The notes: generated by a model not told the origin, from the sequence alone. A stretch of 64,000 bases of DNA from Halobellus captivus (GCF_003697845.1 NZ_RDQE01000006.1:62001-126000), one strand, 5' to 3'; positions 1 through 9,225 are shown, counted from the first letter of the stretch. Translations and numbers: made by a program.

Positions 1-2
1 AG

Positions 3-620
3 GCGGGAATCGCGCTGTTCAACGCCGGCTACGTCCTCGCGGCGCGCGACCGCTGGAGGTCGACACGGGTCGCGATCGCCGACGACGCACCCGCCGACGC
101 CGGCACCGAACCCGGAGGCGAGCGGGTCCTCCGCGGGCTGGTTGCGGTCGCGACCGCGGCCGATCACGCGGGAAGCGGGGAGCGGTCCGGAGCCGCGGAC
201 CACGGCACGCGCGCCGTGGACCTCCTCGAGGGGATCGACGACGCGTGCCACGGGACCGATCTCGAGCCGATCCGCGAGTGGTGCCGACGGCTCGCCGCGG
301 ACCCGGGAGCGATCGGGGACGGCCCGCCGCCGATCCGGATCGACGGCGTCGCCGTCGGGTTCGAGGACCTGGATCTGGCGGCGACGCTCTCGGCCGCGTC
401 CGCGCTTTCGGCCGTGGTCGACGCCGGTGACGAGGAAACGATGTCGGCCGCGGCGGCGCTCGCTCGCGAAGAGCACGGAACGGGCCGGACGCAGGTCACG
501 GAGCTTCTGTTCGCGTATCTCCGTCGGCCGGAGGCGCGCCCGCAGATCGCGGCGCGGATCGCTGACCACGTCGACCGGGACCGTCGCAAGGGTCGGGACG
601 TCTCGGGCCTGTTCGAGTGA
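3..620 (+). CDS. C-terminal part of an unrecognised protein (5' truncated)
   Basis: The reading frame is open from the first bases of the window to a TGA at 618-620, so the start lies outside. The visible 205 residues begin with a hydrophobic stretch (GIALFNAGYVLAARDRW). An Ala/Asp/Glu-rich region follows, ending in a helical segment with the motif ELLFAYLRRPEARPQ and a charged tail. There are no cysteine pairs, nucleotide-binding motifs or clear membrane segments. I do not recognise the family. It converges on azf with only 9 bases between the two stop codons. Composition and acidity match the neighbours, so it is probably a real gene rather than a shadow. Confidence 0.6.
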   Translation, partial: AGIALFNAGYVLAARDRWRSTRVAIADDAPADAGTEPGGERVLRGLVAVATAADHAGSGERSGAADHGTRAVDLLEGIDDACHGTDLEPIREWCRRLAADPGAIGDGPPPIRIDGVAVGFEDLDLAATLSAASALSAVVDAGDEETMSAAAALAREEHGTGRTQVTELLFAYLRRPEARPQIAARIADHVDRDRRKGRDVSGLFE

Positions 621-629
621 GCGGGGGCG

Positions 630-1436
630 TCAGGGTTCGTCCGTCGGCGGATCCTCGGCGATCGGCTCGCCCTCGAAGGTGTAGTTCGCGGAGTTGTCCT
701 GCGGGTCGTAGCCGAGGACCTCGCGGGCGCGCTCGATGGAGTAGTACTTCCGGTCGTTGTCGGAGATGCCGTAGACGATCTCGAAGCCGTACTCCGCCCG
801 GAGACACCGGTCGAAGAGGTGCGCGCAGTCGCCGTGTGAGAGCCACATCGCCTGTCCGCGCTCGTACTCGCGCGGCGGGTGGTCCTTGGTGAGGTTGCCG
901 ATGCGGACGCAGACGACGCCCATCCCGGTCTCGTCGTGATAGTACCGCCCGAGGAACTCGCCGGTCGCCTTCGAGACCCCGTAGAGGTTCCCCGGACGGG
1001 GGAGCTCCTCGCCGTCGAGCCGGTAGTCGTCGTCGGGGCGGTAGAGGTCGGGGGTCCGATCGTCGGTCTCGTAGCCGCCGACGGCGTGGTTCGAGGAGGC
1101 GAACGCGAACTTCTCGACGCCGGCGGCGGCGGCGACTCGCATCACCACCTGCGTCCCGTCGATGTTGTTCCGGAGGACGGAGTCCCACGGCGCGGTCTTC
1201 CGCGGGTCCCCCGCGAGGTGAATGACCGCGTTCACGCCCGTCATGGCCTCGCGGACGGCACGCTCGTCGGTGATGTCGGCGACGTACTGGTCGGCGTCGG
1301 TCACCCGGTCGGGCACCTTCGCGGCCGGGAGCGGCTCGCGGTCGAGGAGCCGCCAGTCGTACTCCTCGCCGATCCCGTCGAGGATGGCCTGGCCGACCCG
1401 CCCGCCCGCGCCTGTGAGTAGGACCGGATCGTCCAT
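630..1436 (-). CDS. azf: NAD-dependent glucose-6-phosphate dehydrogenase, archaeal Azf type
   Basis: A 268-residue extended short-chain dehydrogenase. The N-terminal Rossmann motif LLTGAGGRVGQ (about residues 6-16) binds NAD, and the catalytic Tyr/Lys lie in NLYGVSKATGE. Serines in FASSNHAVGG complete the usual active site. Overall length and motifs match Haloferax volcanii Azf, the zinc-independent glucose-6-phosphate dehydrogenase of the haloarchaeal oxidative pentose phosphate pathway; that assignment is family knowledge, recognised by eye. The enzyme is expected to be cytosolic and to produce NADH from glucose 6-phosphate. The ATG at 1436 directly precedes the Rossmann strand, so the start is secure. 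The gene stands alone, convergent with the truncated gene to its left. Confidence 0.85.
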   Translation of the reverse strand: MDDPVLLTGAGGRVGQAILDGIGEEYDWRLLDREPLPAAKVPDRVTDADQYVADITDERAVREAMTGVNAVIHLAGDPRKTAPWDSVLRNNIDGTQVVMRVAAAAGVEKFAFASSNHAVGGYETDDRTPDLYRPDDDYRLDGEELPRPGNLYGVSKATGEFLGRYYHDETGMGVVCVRIGNLTKDHPPREYERGQAMWLSHGDCAHLFDRCLRAEYGFEIVYGISDNDRKYYSIERAREVLGYDPQDNSANYTFEGEPIAEDPPTDEP

Positions 1437-1512
1437 TCAGCCTACTATGGACGCGAGGACGGCATATATGACACGGTTCGGCCGCCGAGACGTCGACGGC
1501 CGCTCCGCGTCC

Positions 1513-1866
1513 TCAGGAGAGCTTCTGACGCGAGACGGTCACGCCGGTCGGCGCCACCACGAGCTGGTCGTCCCCCTTCTGGACGATGTCTCCGTCGACC
1601 TCCTCCGCGACCTGGCGGAGCTCGTCGATGATGTGTTCCACGGTCCGGTCGGACGTCGAGTGCCGGGTGATGTCCGCGATGACGAAGTCGCCGTCGTAGA
1701 CCGCGTCCTTGATCGGGATGACGTCGCTCTGGTCGCCGATCTCCGCGATGTGTACCTTCATTCCCGCGTCCGCCTTCGCCTCGGCGAAGTCGTCTATGTC
1801 GAGTTCGACGTAGTCGTCGACGGAGCGCTGTCCGCCCCCGCCGAGGATCTTGCTCATAATACCCAT
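1513..1866 (-). CDS. sepF: SepF-like cell division protein, FtsZ membrane anchor
   Basis: A 117-residue protein starting MGIMSKILGGGG, a short amphipathic helix typical of the SepF membrane-targeting sequence, followed by a compact alpha/beta domain (about residues 45-117). In archaea SepF binds FtsZ and tethers the division ring to the membrane. I chose the ATG at 1866. An in-frame upstream ATG at 1968 would add 34 Arg/Pro-rich residues that look like translated non-coding DNA and would bury the targeting helix. The gene is monocistronic between azf and mutS, both on the same strand, with 167 bases of upstream sequence to hold its promoter. Confidence 0.85.
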   Translation of the reverse strand: MGIMSKILGGGGQRSVDDYVELDIDDFAEAKADAGMKVHIAEIGDQSDVIPIKDAVYDGDFVIADITRHSTSDRTVEHIIDELRQVAEEVDGDIVQKGDDQLVVAPTGVTVSRQKLS

Positions 1867-2034
1867 ACCAGTGTTACGACGAGGTCGCACATTAGTTCTT
1901 ACGTCAGACACGGCCGTTGCGTTCTCGTTCGGACGAGGCCGCCGCGTCGGTCGCTCGAACGCGGTCACACACGACGACGAACCCGCCGCGCGGCCGTCCG
2001 GTAGCGAGCCCGAGATCGACGGAGTCGGCTCCGA

Positions 2035-4806
2035 TCACTCGAGGCGGTCCTGCCACTCCTTGACGCGCGAGAGCAGCTCCACCGGTGCCGTCTCCACGAC
2101 GTCGACGTCGGTCAACTCCTCGATCACCGCGCGCGTCTCCGCGTCGAGGCCGTCCTCGGGAGTCTCGAGCGCGGCGGCCCGTTCGTCCGAGGATCCCTCC
2201 GAGACCGGAGTTCCCTCGGAACCGGTCGCCGGCGACTCCTCCTCGTCTCCGTTTCGAGCGCCGCGTTCTCCCCCCTCGGCTCCCGCGAACGATCCGGTCG
2301 AGAGGTCGAAGACGGCCTGTCTCGTCCCGTCCCCTCCCGTCCCCTGCCGCGAGCCGCCCTTCGCCTCGATCGCCTTCTCCTCGCGCAGCCGGTCGAGCAC
2401 CCGGCCCGCGCGGTCGACGACCGGCCCGGGGACGCCCGCGATGTCCGCGACGTGGACGCCGTACGAGCGGTTCGTCGGCCCGTCCCGAATCGTCCGGAGG
2501 AACGTCACGTCGCCGTCGCGCTCGTCGACCGCGACGTGGACGTTCTCGACGCGCGGGAGGTGGTCCGCGAGCGTCGTCAGCTCGTGGTAGTGGGTCGCGA
2601 AGAGGGTTCGGGCGCGCACCTCGTTGTGGAGGTACTCCGTGGCCGCCCACGCGATGGATATCCCGTCGTAGGTTGCGGTGCCGCGGCCCACCTCGTCTAA
2701 GATTACGAGCGACTCCTCCGTCGCCGAGTGGAGGATGTTCGACAGCTCCTGCATCTCCACCATGAACGTCGACCGGCCCTGTGCCAGCTCGTCGAGCGCG
2801 CCGACCCGGGTGTAGATCCCGTCGACGAGGCCCACCTCCGCCGCGCGTGCGGGCACGAACGATCCCGTCTGGGCGAGCAGCTGGATCAGCGCCGCCTGCC
2901 GCATGTACGTCGACTTCCCGCTCATGTTCGGTCCCGTGACGATCAGGAAGCCGCGCTCCGCGTCGAGCTCGAGGTCGTTCGGCACGAAGTCCGTCGTCCG
3001 CTCGACCACGGGATGGCGGCCCGCCTCGATCGAGAGGGCCCGCGAGTCCGAGAGCGTCGGGCGGGTCCAGTCGTTGCCCGCGGCGTGGGTCGCGAGCGAC
3101 GCGAGCGCGTCCAGCTCCGCGAACGCTCGCCCCACGTCCTGTAACAGCGTTACCGCCTCCGCGACCCGCTCGCGGAGCGCCTCGAACAGCTCGTACTCCA
3201 GCTCGCCGCGCGCCTCCTCGAGCCGGAGCACCTCGCGTTCGCGCTCCTCCAGCTCGTCGGTGACGAACCGCTTCGAGTTCTTCAGCGTCTTGATCTCCCG
3301 ATAGTGGTCGGGCACCCCGTCCGCCACCGACTTGCCCACTTGAATGTAGTAACCGTCCGTCTTGTTCCGGTCGACCGTGACGTGGGAGAGCCCGTGGTCC
3401 CGCTTCTCCCGCTCGGCGAGCGTGTCGAGCCACTCGGCGGCGGCCTCGTGGCGCTCGATGAGCTCGTCGAGCTCCGCGTCGTACCCCTTCCGGAACAGCC
3501 CGCCCTCCGTCTTCGTCTTCGGCGGGTCCGCCGCGAGGGCCTCCTCCAGCTCCCCGTGGAGGTTGCGGGCGCGGTCGCGGTCCGGCCGTCCGAGGACCTC
3601 CACGACCGGGGAGTCAGCGAGCTCCGTCCCCTCGACCGCCTCCGCGAGCGCGGGCAGCAGCCCGAGGGTGTCCCGGACCGACGAGAGTTCCCGCGCGCCC
3701 GCGCTCCCGCTCGTCGTCCGGGCGGCCAGCCGTTCGAGGTCGTACGCGTCCCCGAGCGTCTCGCGGAGCCGGTCGCGTGCGAGCGCCGCCGACGCCAACG
3801 ACTCCACCGCGTCGAGCCGTCGGTCCAGCTCATCGCGGTCGCGTTTCGGCCGCGTGAGCCACTCGCGGAGCAGCCGGCCGCCCGCGGCGGTGACCGTGTG
3901 GTCGACGGCGTCGTAGAGCGACCCGTCCGTCTCCCCGCGCATCGTCTCCGTCAGCTCGAGGTTGCGCTGGGTGGTGGCGTCGAGCTCGACGTGGTCGCTC
4001 GCGCCGTACGTCGTCAGGCGCGTCATCGACGCGAGCACGCCCGCGCCCGTCTCGGCGACGTACGCCAGGGCCGCGCCGGCCGCCCGCGTCGCGGACCCGG
4101 AGCCCAGCCCGACGCTGTCGGCGGTCTCGGCCCCGAACTGCTCGCGGACCGCGTGGGCCGCCCGCCCCGGCGCGAACGCCTCCGCGTCGAAGACCGAGAC
4201 GGAGCCGGAGAGGTCCTCGCGGACCGAGGCGAGGAACGCGTCGTCGTTCCGGAGGTCGGGGCCCGGCAACACCTCCGCGGGATCGAACCGGTACAGCTCC
4301 GCCCGGAGGTCGCCCCGGTCGTCGACCGTCGTGGCGAGGAACCGACCGGTGGTGACGTCCGCGAACGCGACCCCGTAGGGGCCGTCGTCGCTTCCGGTGC
4401 TTCCGTCGTCGATTCCGCTTCCGCCGCCCTCCCCGCCGCGCACGACCGTCGCCAGGTATCGCGCGTCGGCGTCGCTGGTCTCGAGGAGCGTCCCGGGCGT
4501 GACGACACGGGTCACCTCCCGCGCGTGGCCGCCGTCGTCCGTCTCGTACTGGTCCGCGACCGCGACCCGGTACCCCCGCTCGACGAGCGCCTTCAGGTAC
4601 GGCGTCAGCTCCGAGAGCGGGACGCCCGCCATCGGGTACGACGACCCGTGTGAGGACTTCTGGGAGACCGTCAGGTCGAGCTCGTCGGCGACCAGCTCGG
4701 CGTCGTCGGCGAAGAACTCGTAGAAATCGCCACACTGCATCGCGAGGACGTCCGCGTCCGTCCCCTCCTTGAGTTCGAGGAACTCCCCGACGATCCCCGT
4801 TGGCAT
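2035..4806 (-). CDS. mutS: DNA mismatch repair ATPase MutS (MutS1 family)
   Basis: A 923-residue MutS. The mismatch-recognition Phe-X-Glu is present at F28-Y29-E30 in the motif CGDFYEFF. Connector, lever and clamp regions follow. The ATPase has Walker A GPNMSGKST at about residue 623, Walker B in LVILDEVGRGT, and the downstream FATHYHEL motif. A low-complexity acidic linker (about residues 800-870) separates the ATPase from a short C-terminal helix-turn-helix-like segment ending in VKEWQDRLE. The protein recognises base mismatches in the cytosol and would act with MutL, which is not in this window. Haloarchaea often carry several MutS1 paralogues, and I cannot say which one this is. The start ATG at 4806 fits the family N-terminus. 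Confidence 0.93.
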   Translation of the reverse strand: MPTGIVGEFLELKEGTDADVLAMQCGDFYEFFADDAELVADELDLTVSQKSSHGSSYPMAGVPLSELTPYLKALVERGYRVAVADQYETDDGGHAREVTRVVTPGTLLETSDADARYLATVVRGGEGGGSGIDDGSTGSDDGPYGVAFADVTTGRFLATTVDDRGDLRAELYRFDPAEVLPGPDLRNDDAFLASVREDLSGSVSVFDAEAFAPGRAAHAVREQFGAETADSVGLGSGSATRAAGAALAYVAETGAGVLASMTRLTTYGASDHVELDATTQRNLELTETMRGETDGSLYDAVDHTVTAAGGRLLREWLTRPKRDRDELDRRLDAVESLASAALARDRLRETLGDAYDLERLAARTTSGSAGARELSSVRDTLGLLPALAEAVEGTELADSPVVEVLGRPDRDRARNLHGELEEALAADPPKTKTEGGLFRKGYDAELDELIERHEAAAEWLDTLAEREKRDHGLSHVTVDRNKTDGYYIQVGKSVADGVPDHYREIKTLKNSKRFVTDELEEREREVLRLEEARGELEYELFEALRERVAEAVTLLQDVGRAFAELDALASLATHAAGNDWTRPTLSDSRALSIEAGRHPVVERTTDFVPNDLELDAERGFLIVTGPNMSGKSTYMRQAALIQLLAQTGSFVPARAAEVGLVDGIYTRVGALDELAQGRSTFMVEMQELSNILHSATEESLVILDEVGRGTATYDGISIAWAATEYLHNEVRARTLFATHYHELTTLADHLPRVENVHVAVDERDGDVTFLRTIRDGPTNRSYGVHVADIAGVPGPVVDRAGRVLDRLREEKAIEAKGGSRQGTGGDGTRQAVFDLSTGSFAGAEGGERGARNGDEEESPATGSEGTPVSEGSSDERAAALETPEDGLDAETRAVIEELTDVDVVETAPVELLSRVKEWQDRLE

Positions 4807-4837
4807 ACCCGTACTCCCGCCGTCGGCGGCTAAAACC

Positions 4838-5668
4838 CTACGGGTCGGTCGCGGCCGTCGGGTTCACCGCACCCGGACCCGAGCCCACGTCGTAGCCGCG
4901 CCGGATCCCCTCGTTCATTCCGTCGACCGCGTCGACGACGGCCCCCTCCAGCGGCTCGCCGCGCGCCAGCCGTGCGGCGATCGAACTCGAGAGGGTACAG
5001 CCGGAGCCGTGGGTCGCGTCCGTGTCGACCCGCGGGTTCTCGATCCGACGTACGCGGGGATCGTTCCCCCCGTTTCCACCGATCACCAGAGTATCCGTCA
5101 CGGTTCCTTCGCCGTCGAGGTGACCGCCCTTCACGAGCGCCGCGTCGGCTCCGCGGTCGACGAGCGTCCGCCCGGCTTCCGCGGCGTCCGTGGGCGTCTC
5201 GACCGCGCCGTCGACGAGGACCGCCGCCTCGTCGGCGTTGGGCGTGACGAGCGTCGCCGCCGCGATCAGGTCGTCGTACGCCGCCTCCGCCGCCGGCGAC
5301 AGCAGGCGGTCGCCGGTCGCCGCCACCATCACGGGGTCGACGACGACCGGCCCAGGGAAGTCGGCGAGCTTCCGCGTGGCCGTCTCGACGACCTCGCGCG
5401 TCGCCAACATTCCGGTCTTGACCGCGCGCGGCTCGAGGTCGTCGACGACCGCGTCGTACTGGGCGGCCACGTGGTCGGCCGACAGCGGGTTCACGTCGTT
5501 GACGCCGCGGGTGTTCTGGGCGGTCGTCGCCGTCACGACCGCGGTCCCGAAGACGCCGTGGGCCGTCATCGCCTTCAGATCCGCCTGGATCCCCGCCCCG
5601 CCGCCGCTGTCGCTGCCGGCGATCGTCAGCGCGACGGGCGGGGAGACGGGGTCGTAGGGTTCGGACAT
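4838..5668 (-). CDS. thiD: Hydroxymethylpyrimidine/phosphomethylpyrimidine kinase
   Basis: A 276-residue ribokinase-fold kinase. The N-terminal motif ALTIAGSDSGGGAGIQAD is diagnostic of ThiD, and the C-terminal anion-hole motif DTDATHGSGCTLSSS holds the catalytic Asp/Cys region. Known role: two successive phosphorylations of hydroxymethylpyrimidine in thiamine synthesis and salvage. The length is that of the single-domain form, without the ThiN or ThiE fusion seen in some archaea. It starts at ATG 5668 and ends 31 bases before mutS on the same strand, so co-transcription is possible but not required. Confidence 0.92.
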   Translation of the reverse strand: MSEPYDPVSPPVALTIAGSDSGGGAGIQADLKAMTAHGVFGTAVVTATTAQNTRGVNDVNPLSADHVAAQYDAVVDDLEPRAVKTGMLATREVVETATRKLADFPGPVVVDPVMVAATGDRLLSPAAEAAYDDLIAAATLVTPNADEAAVLVDGAVETPTDAAEAGRTLVDRGADAALVKGGHLDGEGTVTDTLVIGGNGGNDPRVRRIENPRVDTDATHGSGCTLSSSIAARLARGEPLEGAVVDAVDGMNEGIRRGYDVGSGPGAVNPTAATDP

Positions 5669-5752
5669 GTCCGCGGATATTCTTCGGTTGTACTAGTGGG
5701 TGGCGATAACCGCCGTCGAACGGGCTTTCCGCCTCGGGGTCCGAGGGGAGGT

Positions 5753-6421
5753 ATGAGCGACACTGACGTCGACGACGCGGAGGCCGACGCCGATCCCGTC
5801 ACCGTCACGGTCTTTTCCGACTACGTCTGCCCGTTCTGCTACCTGGGTCGGCAGTCCCTCGAGGGATACCGGGAGACGCGGGAGGCGGACGACGGCGACC
5901 TGCGGATCGACTGGCACCCCTTCGACCTCCGGAGCGGGAAACGCCGTCCCGACGGGAGCATCGATACCTCGGTCGACGACGGCAAGGACGACGACTACTA
6001 CGCGCAGGCCAGGGAGAACGTCCGCCGGCTTCAGGAGGAGTACGACGTCGAGATGGACCTCGAGATCGCGACCGACGTGGACTCGCTCGACGCACAGGTC
6101 GTCTCCTACTACCTAAAGGAGCACCACCCCTACGACACGTGGCTCGCGTTCGACGAGTCCGTCTTCGCCGCGCTGTGGCGGGAGGGCGAGGACATCGGCG
6201 ACCGCGACCTCCTCGTCGATCTCGCGGCGGACGCCGGCGTCGATCCCGAGGAGGTCCGGTCAGCGCTCGAGGACGACACGCTCCGCGAGGAGGTGTCGGG
6301 GCTGTTCGACGAGGCGCGACGGCGGGGAGTCACCGGCGTCCCGACGTTCGCGTACGACGGCCACGCCGCCCGGGGCGCGGTCCCGCCGGAACACCTCCGG
6401 CGGCTCGTCGAGGGCGCATAG
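5753..6421 (+). CDS. DsbA-family (FrnE-like) thiol oxidoreductase
   Basis: A 222-residue thioredoxin-fold protein with the DsbA helical insertion. The N-terminal strand FSDYVCPFCYLG carries a CPFC active site about 25 residues in, and the cis-Pro loop is seen in GVTGVPTFAYDG. The pattern matches 2-hydroxychromene-2-carboxylate isomerase/FrnE-like DsbA proteins. No signal peptide is visible, so it should act in the cytosol on protein or small-molecule disulfides. The ATG at 5753 follows a GGGGAGGT ribosome-binding sequence. A longer in-frame extension back to about 4769 overlaps thiD and reads as low-complexity sequence, so I reject it. The natural partner or substrate is unknown. Confidence 0.82.
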   Translation: MSDTDVDDAEADADPVTVTVFSDYVCPFCYLGRQSLEGYRETREADDGDLRIDWHPFDLRSGKRRPDGSIDTSVDDGKDDDYYAQARENVRRLQEEYDVEMDLEIATDVDSLDAQVVSYYLKEHHPYDTWLAFDESVFAALWREGEDIGDRDLLVDLAADAGVDPEEVRSALEDDTLREEVSGLFDEARRRGVTGVPTFAYDGHAARGAVPPEHLRRLVEGA

Positions 6422-6451
6422 GCGCGTCGACCGCGCTCGGGTCGACCGCGA

Positions 6452-7372
6452 TCAGGCGGATCCCCCCTCGGTGGGGTCTTCAACCGCTCCGTCGTCGACG
6501 TTGTGGTCGGCCGCGTTCCGATCGGCGACGTTCCGATCGGCGGCGTTCTGATCGGCGACGTCCCCGTCGCGGTCCCCGACCGCGTCCACGTACCGGTACG
6601 AGAGGTACACGCAGCCGAGCGCGAGAGCGGTCCCGAACATCACGTCCGTGAGCCAGTGGATCCCGAGGTACATCGTCGAGACGACCACGGAGCCGGCGAT
6701 CCACCAGGCTATCGGCGTCCATCTGGGATACCTTCCGTGCGTGAGCGCGGCGAAGGTCGCGACGGTCACCGACAGGGAGGTGTGAAGCGAGGGGAACACG
6801 TTCGTCTCGACGTTCACCTCCCCGGTGAGCGTCTGGAAGTTCGGGTTGAACGTGTACAGAAGCGAGGTCACGGCGTCCGGCATCAGGTTCCGCGGGCCGT
6901 ACGCCAACACGACGGTGTAGAGCACGAGCCCGATCGCGTAGTTGAGCGTGTACGCCACGATCAACCGCTTCAGCGTCGTCGACTCCGGAAGCGCCGCGTA
7001 CGCGATGAAGGGGAACACGAGCAGGAACGCGTACCCGAACACGTAGACGGACGAGAAGTACAGCGTCAGCCGTGGGCTCTGGAAGGTCCCCTGGAGCCAG
7101 GCGACGAAGTTCCCCTCCAGCGCGAAGATGAGCCCCGTCAGTCGCAGGCCGAACACTTCCGATATCGACTGGAGCGCGGGCCGACCGATCCCGCTCACGA
7201 CGAGCACGACGATCAGGGCGGCGACCTCCCGACGCGACTCGCGGAGGTACGGAACCAGGTTCTCGCCGACCCCGTACAGCCGCCGCGGGCCGACGACGGC
7301 GACGCCGGCGACGAGGCACATCGCGGCCACCCAGAACAGGACGCTCGTGACGACCGGGAGGAGCGGAGTCAT
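6452..7372 (-). CDS. PAP2-superfamily membrane phosphatase or lipid transferase
   Basis: A 306-residue polytopic membrane protein with about six hydrophobic segments. PAP2-type catalytic motifs are visible: NVFPSLHTSLS (motif 2 region, conserved SxH) and YLGIHWLTDV (motif 3, conserved His and Asp). This arrangement resembles archaeal phosphatidate phosphatase and inositol-phosphorylceramide-synthase-like proteins acting on lipid phosphates. The substrate cannot be read from sequence. The start ATG at 7372 overlaps the stop of the upstream binding-protein gene by four bases, indicating translational coupling. The hydrophilic C-terminus is encoded partly by four 15-base tandem units. Confidence 0.8.
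   Translation of the reverse strand: MTPLLPVVTSVLFWVAAMCLVAGVAVVGPRRLYGVGENLVPYLRESRREVAALIVVLVVSGIGRPALQSISEVFGLRLTGLIFALEGNFVAWLQGTFQSPRLTLYFSSVYVFGYAFLLVFPFIAYAALPESTTLKRLIVAYTLNYAIGLVLYTVVLAYGPRNLMPDAVTSLLYTFNPNFQTLTGEVNVETNVFPSLHTSLSVTVATFAALTHGRYPRWTPIAWWIAGSVVVSTMYLGIHWLTDVMFGTALALGCVYLSYRYVDAVGDRDGDVADQNAADRNVADRNAADHNVDDGAVEDPTEGGSA
6500..6559. repeat. Four tandem 15-base units encoding a 5-residue repeat
   Basis: Four units of about GTTCCGATCGGCGAC lie head to tail at 6500-6514, 6515-6529, 6530-6544 and 6545-6559; the first is the most diverged. They are in frame near the 3' end of the PAP2-family gene on the minus strand and encode a degenerate five-residue repeat of the NVADR/NAADH type. 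Length change by replication slippage would keep the frame and lengthen only the disordered cytosolic tail. Confidence 0.8.
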
Positions 7373-9225
7373 TGGTCGCGCGCGAGCAGTCTGTCGGACT
7401 CGTCGAACCGATAGCCGATCTCCCGGAGGGCCTCGCGCGTCGCCTCCGCGTCGAGCGACCCGTCCTCCCCGCGGAACGGATGTACCGGGTCCTCCTCGCG
7501 GTCGTCGTCCCACCGGAGGTTCCCGGGAACCCACTCGGGCGACGTCGCCAGCGGACTGGTGGCCGGTCGAGCGTACCCGGCGAACGCGTCGTCGACGATG
7601 GTCGACTTGTCCACGAGCGACGCGACGATGCCACGAAACCGCGGGTTCGAAAGCGGCGCGCGCCGCGCGTTATACCCCACGTAGTAGAACGCGGCCGACT
7701 GCGTGCTCACGAGGCGGGCATCGCTCTCACGGCCGATCCTGGGCACCGAGTCCGGCCCGAGGTTCGAGACCGTTCCGTCGGCGTAGCCGTCGGCGACCCA
7801 CTGTACCGCGGAGACGTCCGATCCGACGATCGCGACCTCGAGGCGTTCGAACGCCGGCTTCCCACGGTACGGTGCAGGGATCGACTCCCCGTCCTCGGTC
7901 CCGGCCGTCGATTCGGCGGTGTCCCCGTCGGCCTCGGCGTCCTCGCTACCGTCCGAGCCGGAACGAACGAGGAAGTGGTCGGGGTTTCGTTCGAAGACCA
8001 CCCGCTCTCCGGGAGTCGACTCGATGAACCGCATCGGACCGCTGCCGACCGGGTCCTCGTTGGACGTGACGAGCGCCTCCGTGGTCTCGGTGTCGAACTC
8101 GAACCCGCCGACCGTCGCCGTCTCGGCCCGGTCGATCCAGACGTGTCTCGGCAGGATCGGGACCTGTAGGGCGCGTTCGGCGACGGCCTCGTCGGCCCCT
8201 CCGACGATCAGTCGAACGGTCGAATCGTCGACGACGTCGGTCGACTCCACGATCGACCCGCGTCCCCGGAACTGTGGGGCGGGAACCGGCATCTCGGTGC
8301 CCCCCATCGAGGTGTCCCGGAGGAACTCGTACGTGAACGCGACGTCCTCCGCGGTCAGCGGCTCGCCGTCGTGCCACGTCGAGTCCCGCAGTCCGATCTC
8401 GATCGTCTCCGGGTCGATCCACTCCCACTCGCGCGCGAGCCACGGGATCGTGGTCCCGTCGTCGACGATCGCGAGCCGGTCGTACAGCATCGACATGAAC
8501 GTCCCGTATCGGCGATATTCGGCGGCGATCGGGTTCCAGTTCTCGGTGATTCGTCCGTCCGTGGTCGCGAGCCGGAGGGTGACCGGCTCGCCGTCGTCCT
8601 CGTCTCGCTCGTCGACGAGATCCATGGTGAGCAGCCCGGTCGCGGATATCGGCGGTCCCGTCTCCCAACCGACGAACCGGTCCGTCCGCGCCGCCGCCAG
8701 CGCGTCCGGGAACGCGACCACGGTGAACGGCTGTTTCTCACACACCGACTCCTGGAGGTCGGAGACGATCCGGGCCCGGTCGGACTCGGCCGCGGCCCGT
8801 TGCTGCTCGAGGAGTTCGTCGACGTCGAGGTCGGTGAAACCGAACGGGTTCTGCCACCCCGCCTCGGCGGTGAACTTCGAGTGGATGAGCCCGTAGAGTA
8901 CGTCGGGATCGAACGGGAGTACCTCCGTGTACTGGCCGACGTACACGTCGAAGTCGTGGTTGAGGAGCACCGTCCGGTGGAGGTCGGTCCCGTTCATCGT
9001 CTCGACCCGCGTGTCGACGCCGACGGCGTCCAGGTTCTCGGCGAGTGCGCGCGCGATCCGGATCCCGTTGGGGTCCTCGTCGGCCGGCGTGGTTCGGATC
9101 TCCAACACGAGCTGTGAGGAACCCTCACGTCCGGCGATGTTCCGCGCCCGCCCGGCACAGCCGGCGCTCCCGACAGCGAGGCCGATCCCCGCGAGCGCGT
9201 CGCGTCGGCTGATCCGCCCCGTCAT
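7369..9225 (-). CDS. Oligopeptide-type (SBP family 5) binding lipoprotein with permuted lobes
   Basis: A 618-residue exported protein. The N-terminus has a twin-arginine stretch (ISRRDALAG) and a lipobox with lipid-attachment Cys at about residue 23 (SAGC). The order of parts is unusual. Residues about 38-200 read like the C-terminal lobe of family 5 binding proteins (RIARALAENLDAVGV, FDVYVGQY, DLDVDELL). Residues about 220-600 then read like the normal N-terminal part (WHDGEPLTAEDVAFTYEF, PILPRHVW, YYVGYNAR). The protein ends at the point that normally leads into the C-terminal lobe. No permease or ATPase genes adjoin. It overlaps the PAP2 gene by four bases. The ligand is unknown. Confidence 0.8.
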   Translation of the reverse strand: MTGRISRRDALAGIGLAVGSAGCAGRARNIAGREGSSQLVLEIRTTPADEDPNGIRIARALAENLDAVGVDTRVETMNGTDLHRTVLLNHDFDVYVGQYTEVLPFDPDVLYGLIHSKFTAEAGWQNPFGFTDLDVDELLEQQRAAAESDRARIVSDLQESVCEKQPFTVVAFPDALAAARTDRFVGWETGPPISATGLLTMDLVDERDEDDGEPVTLRLATTDGRITENWNPIAAEYRRYGTFMSMLYDRLAIVDDGTTIPWLAREWEWIDPETIEIGLRDSTWHDGEPLTAEDVAFTYEFLRDTSMGGTEMPVPAPQFRGRGSIVESTDVVDDSTVRLIVGGADEAVAERALQVPILPRHVWIDRAETATVGGFEFDTETTEALVTSNEDPVGSGPMRFIESTPGERVVFERNPDHFLVRSGSDGSEDAEADGDTAESTAGTEDGESIPAPYRGKPAFERLEVAIVGSDVSAVQWVADGYADGTVSNLGPDSVPRIGRESDARLVSTQSAAFYYVGYNARRAPLSNPRFRGIVASLVDKSTIVDDAFAGYARPATSPLATSPEWVPGNLRWDDDREEDPVHPFRGEDGSLDAEATREALREIGYRFDESDRLLARDQ

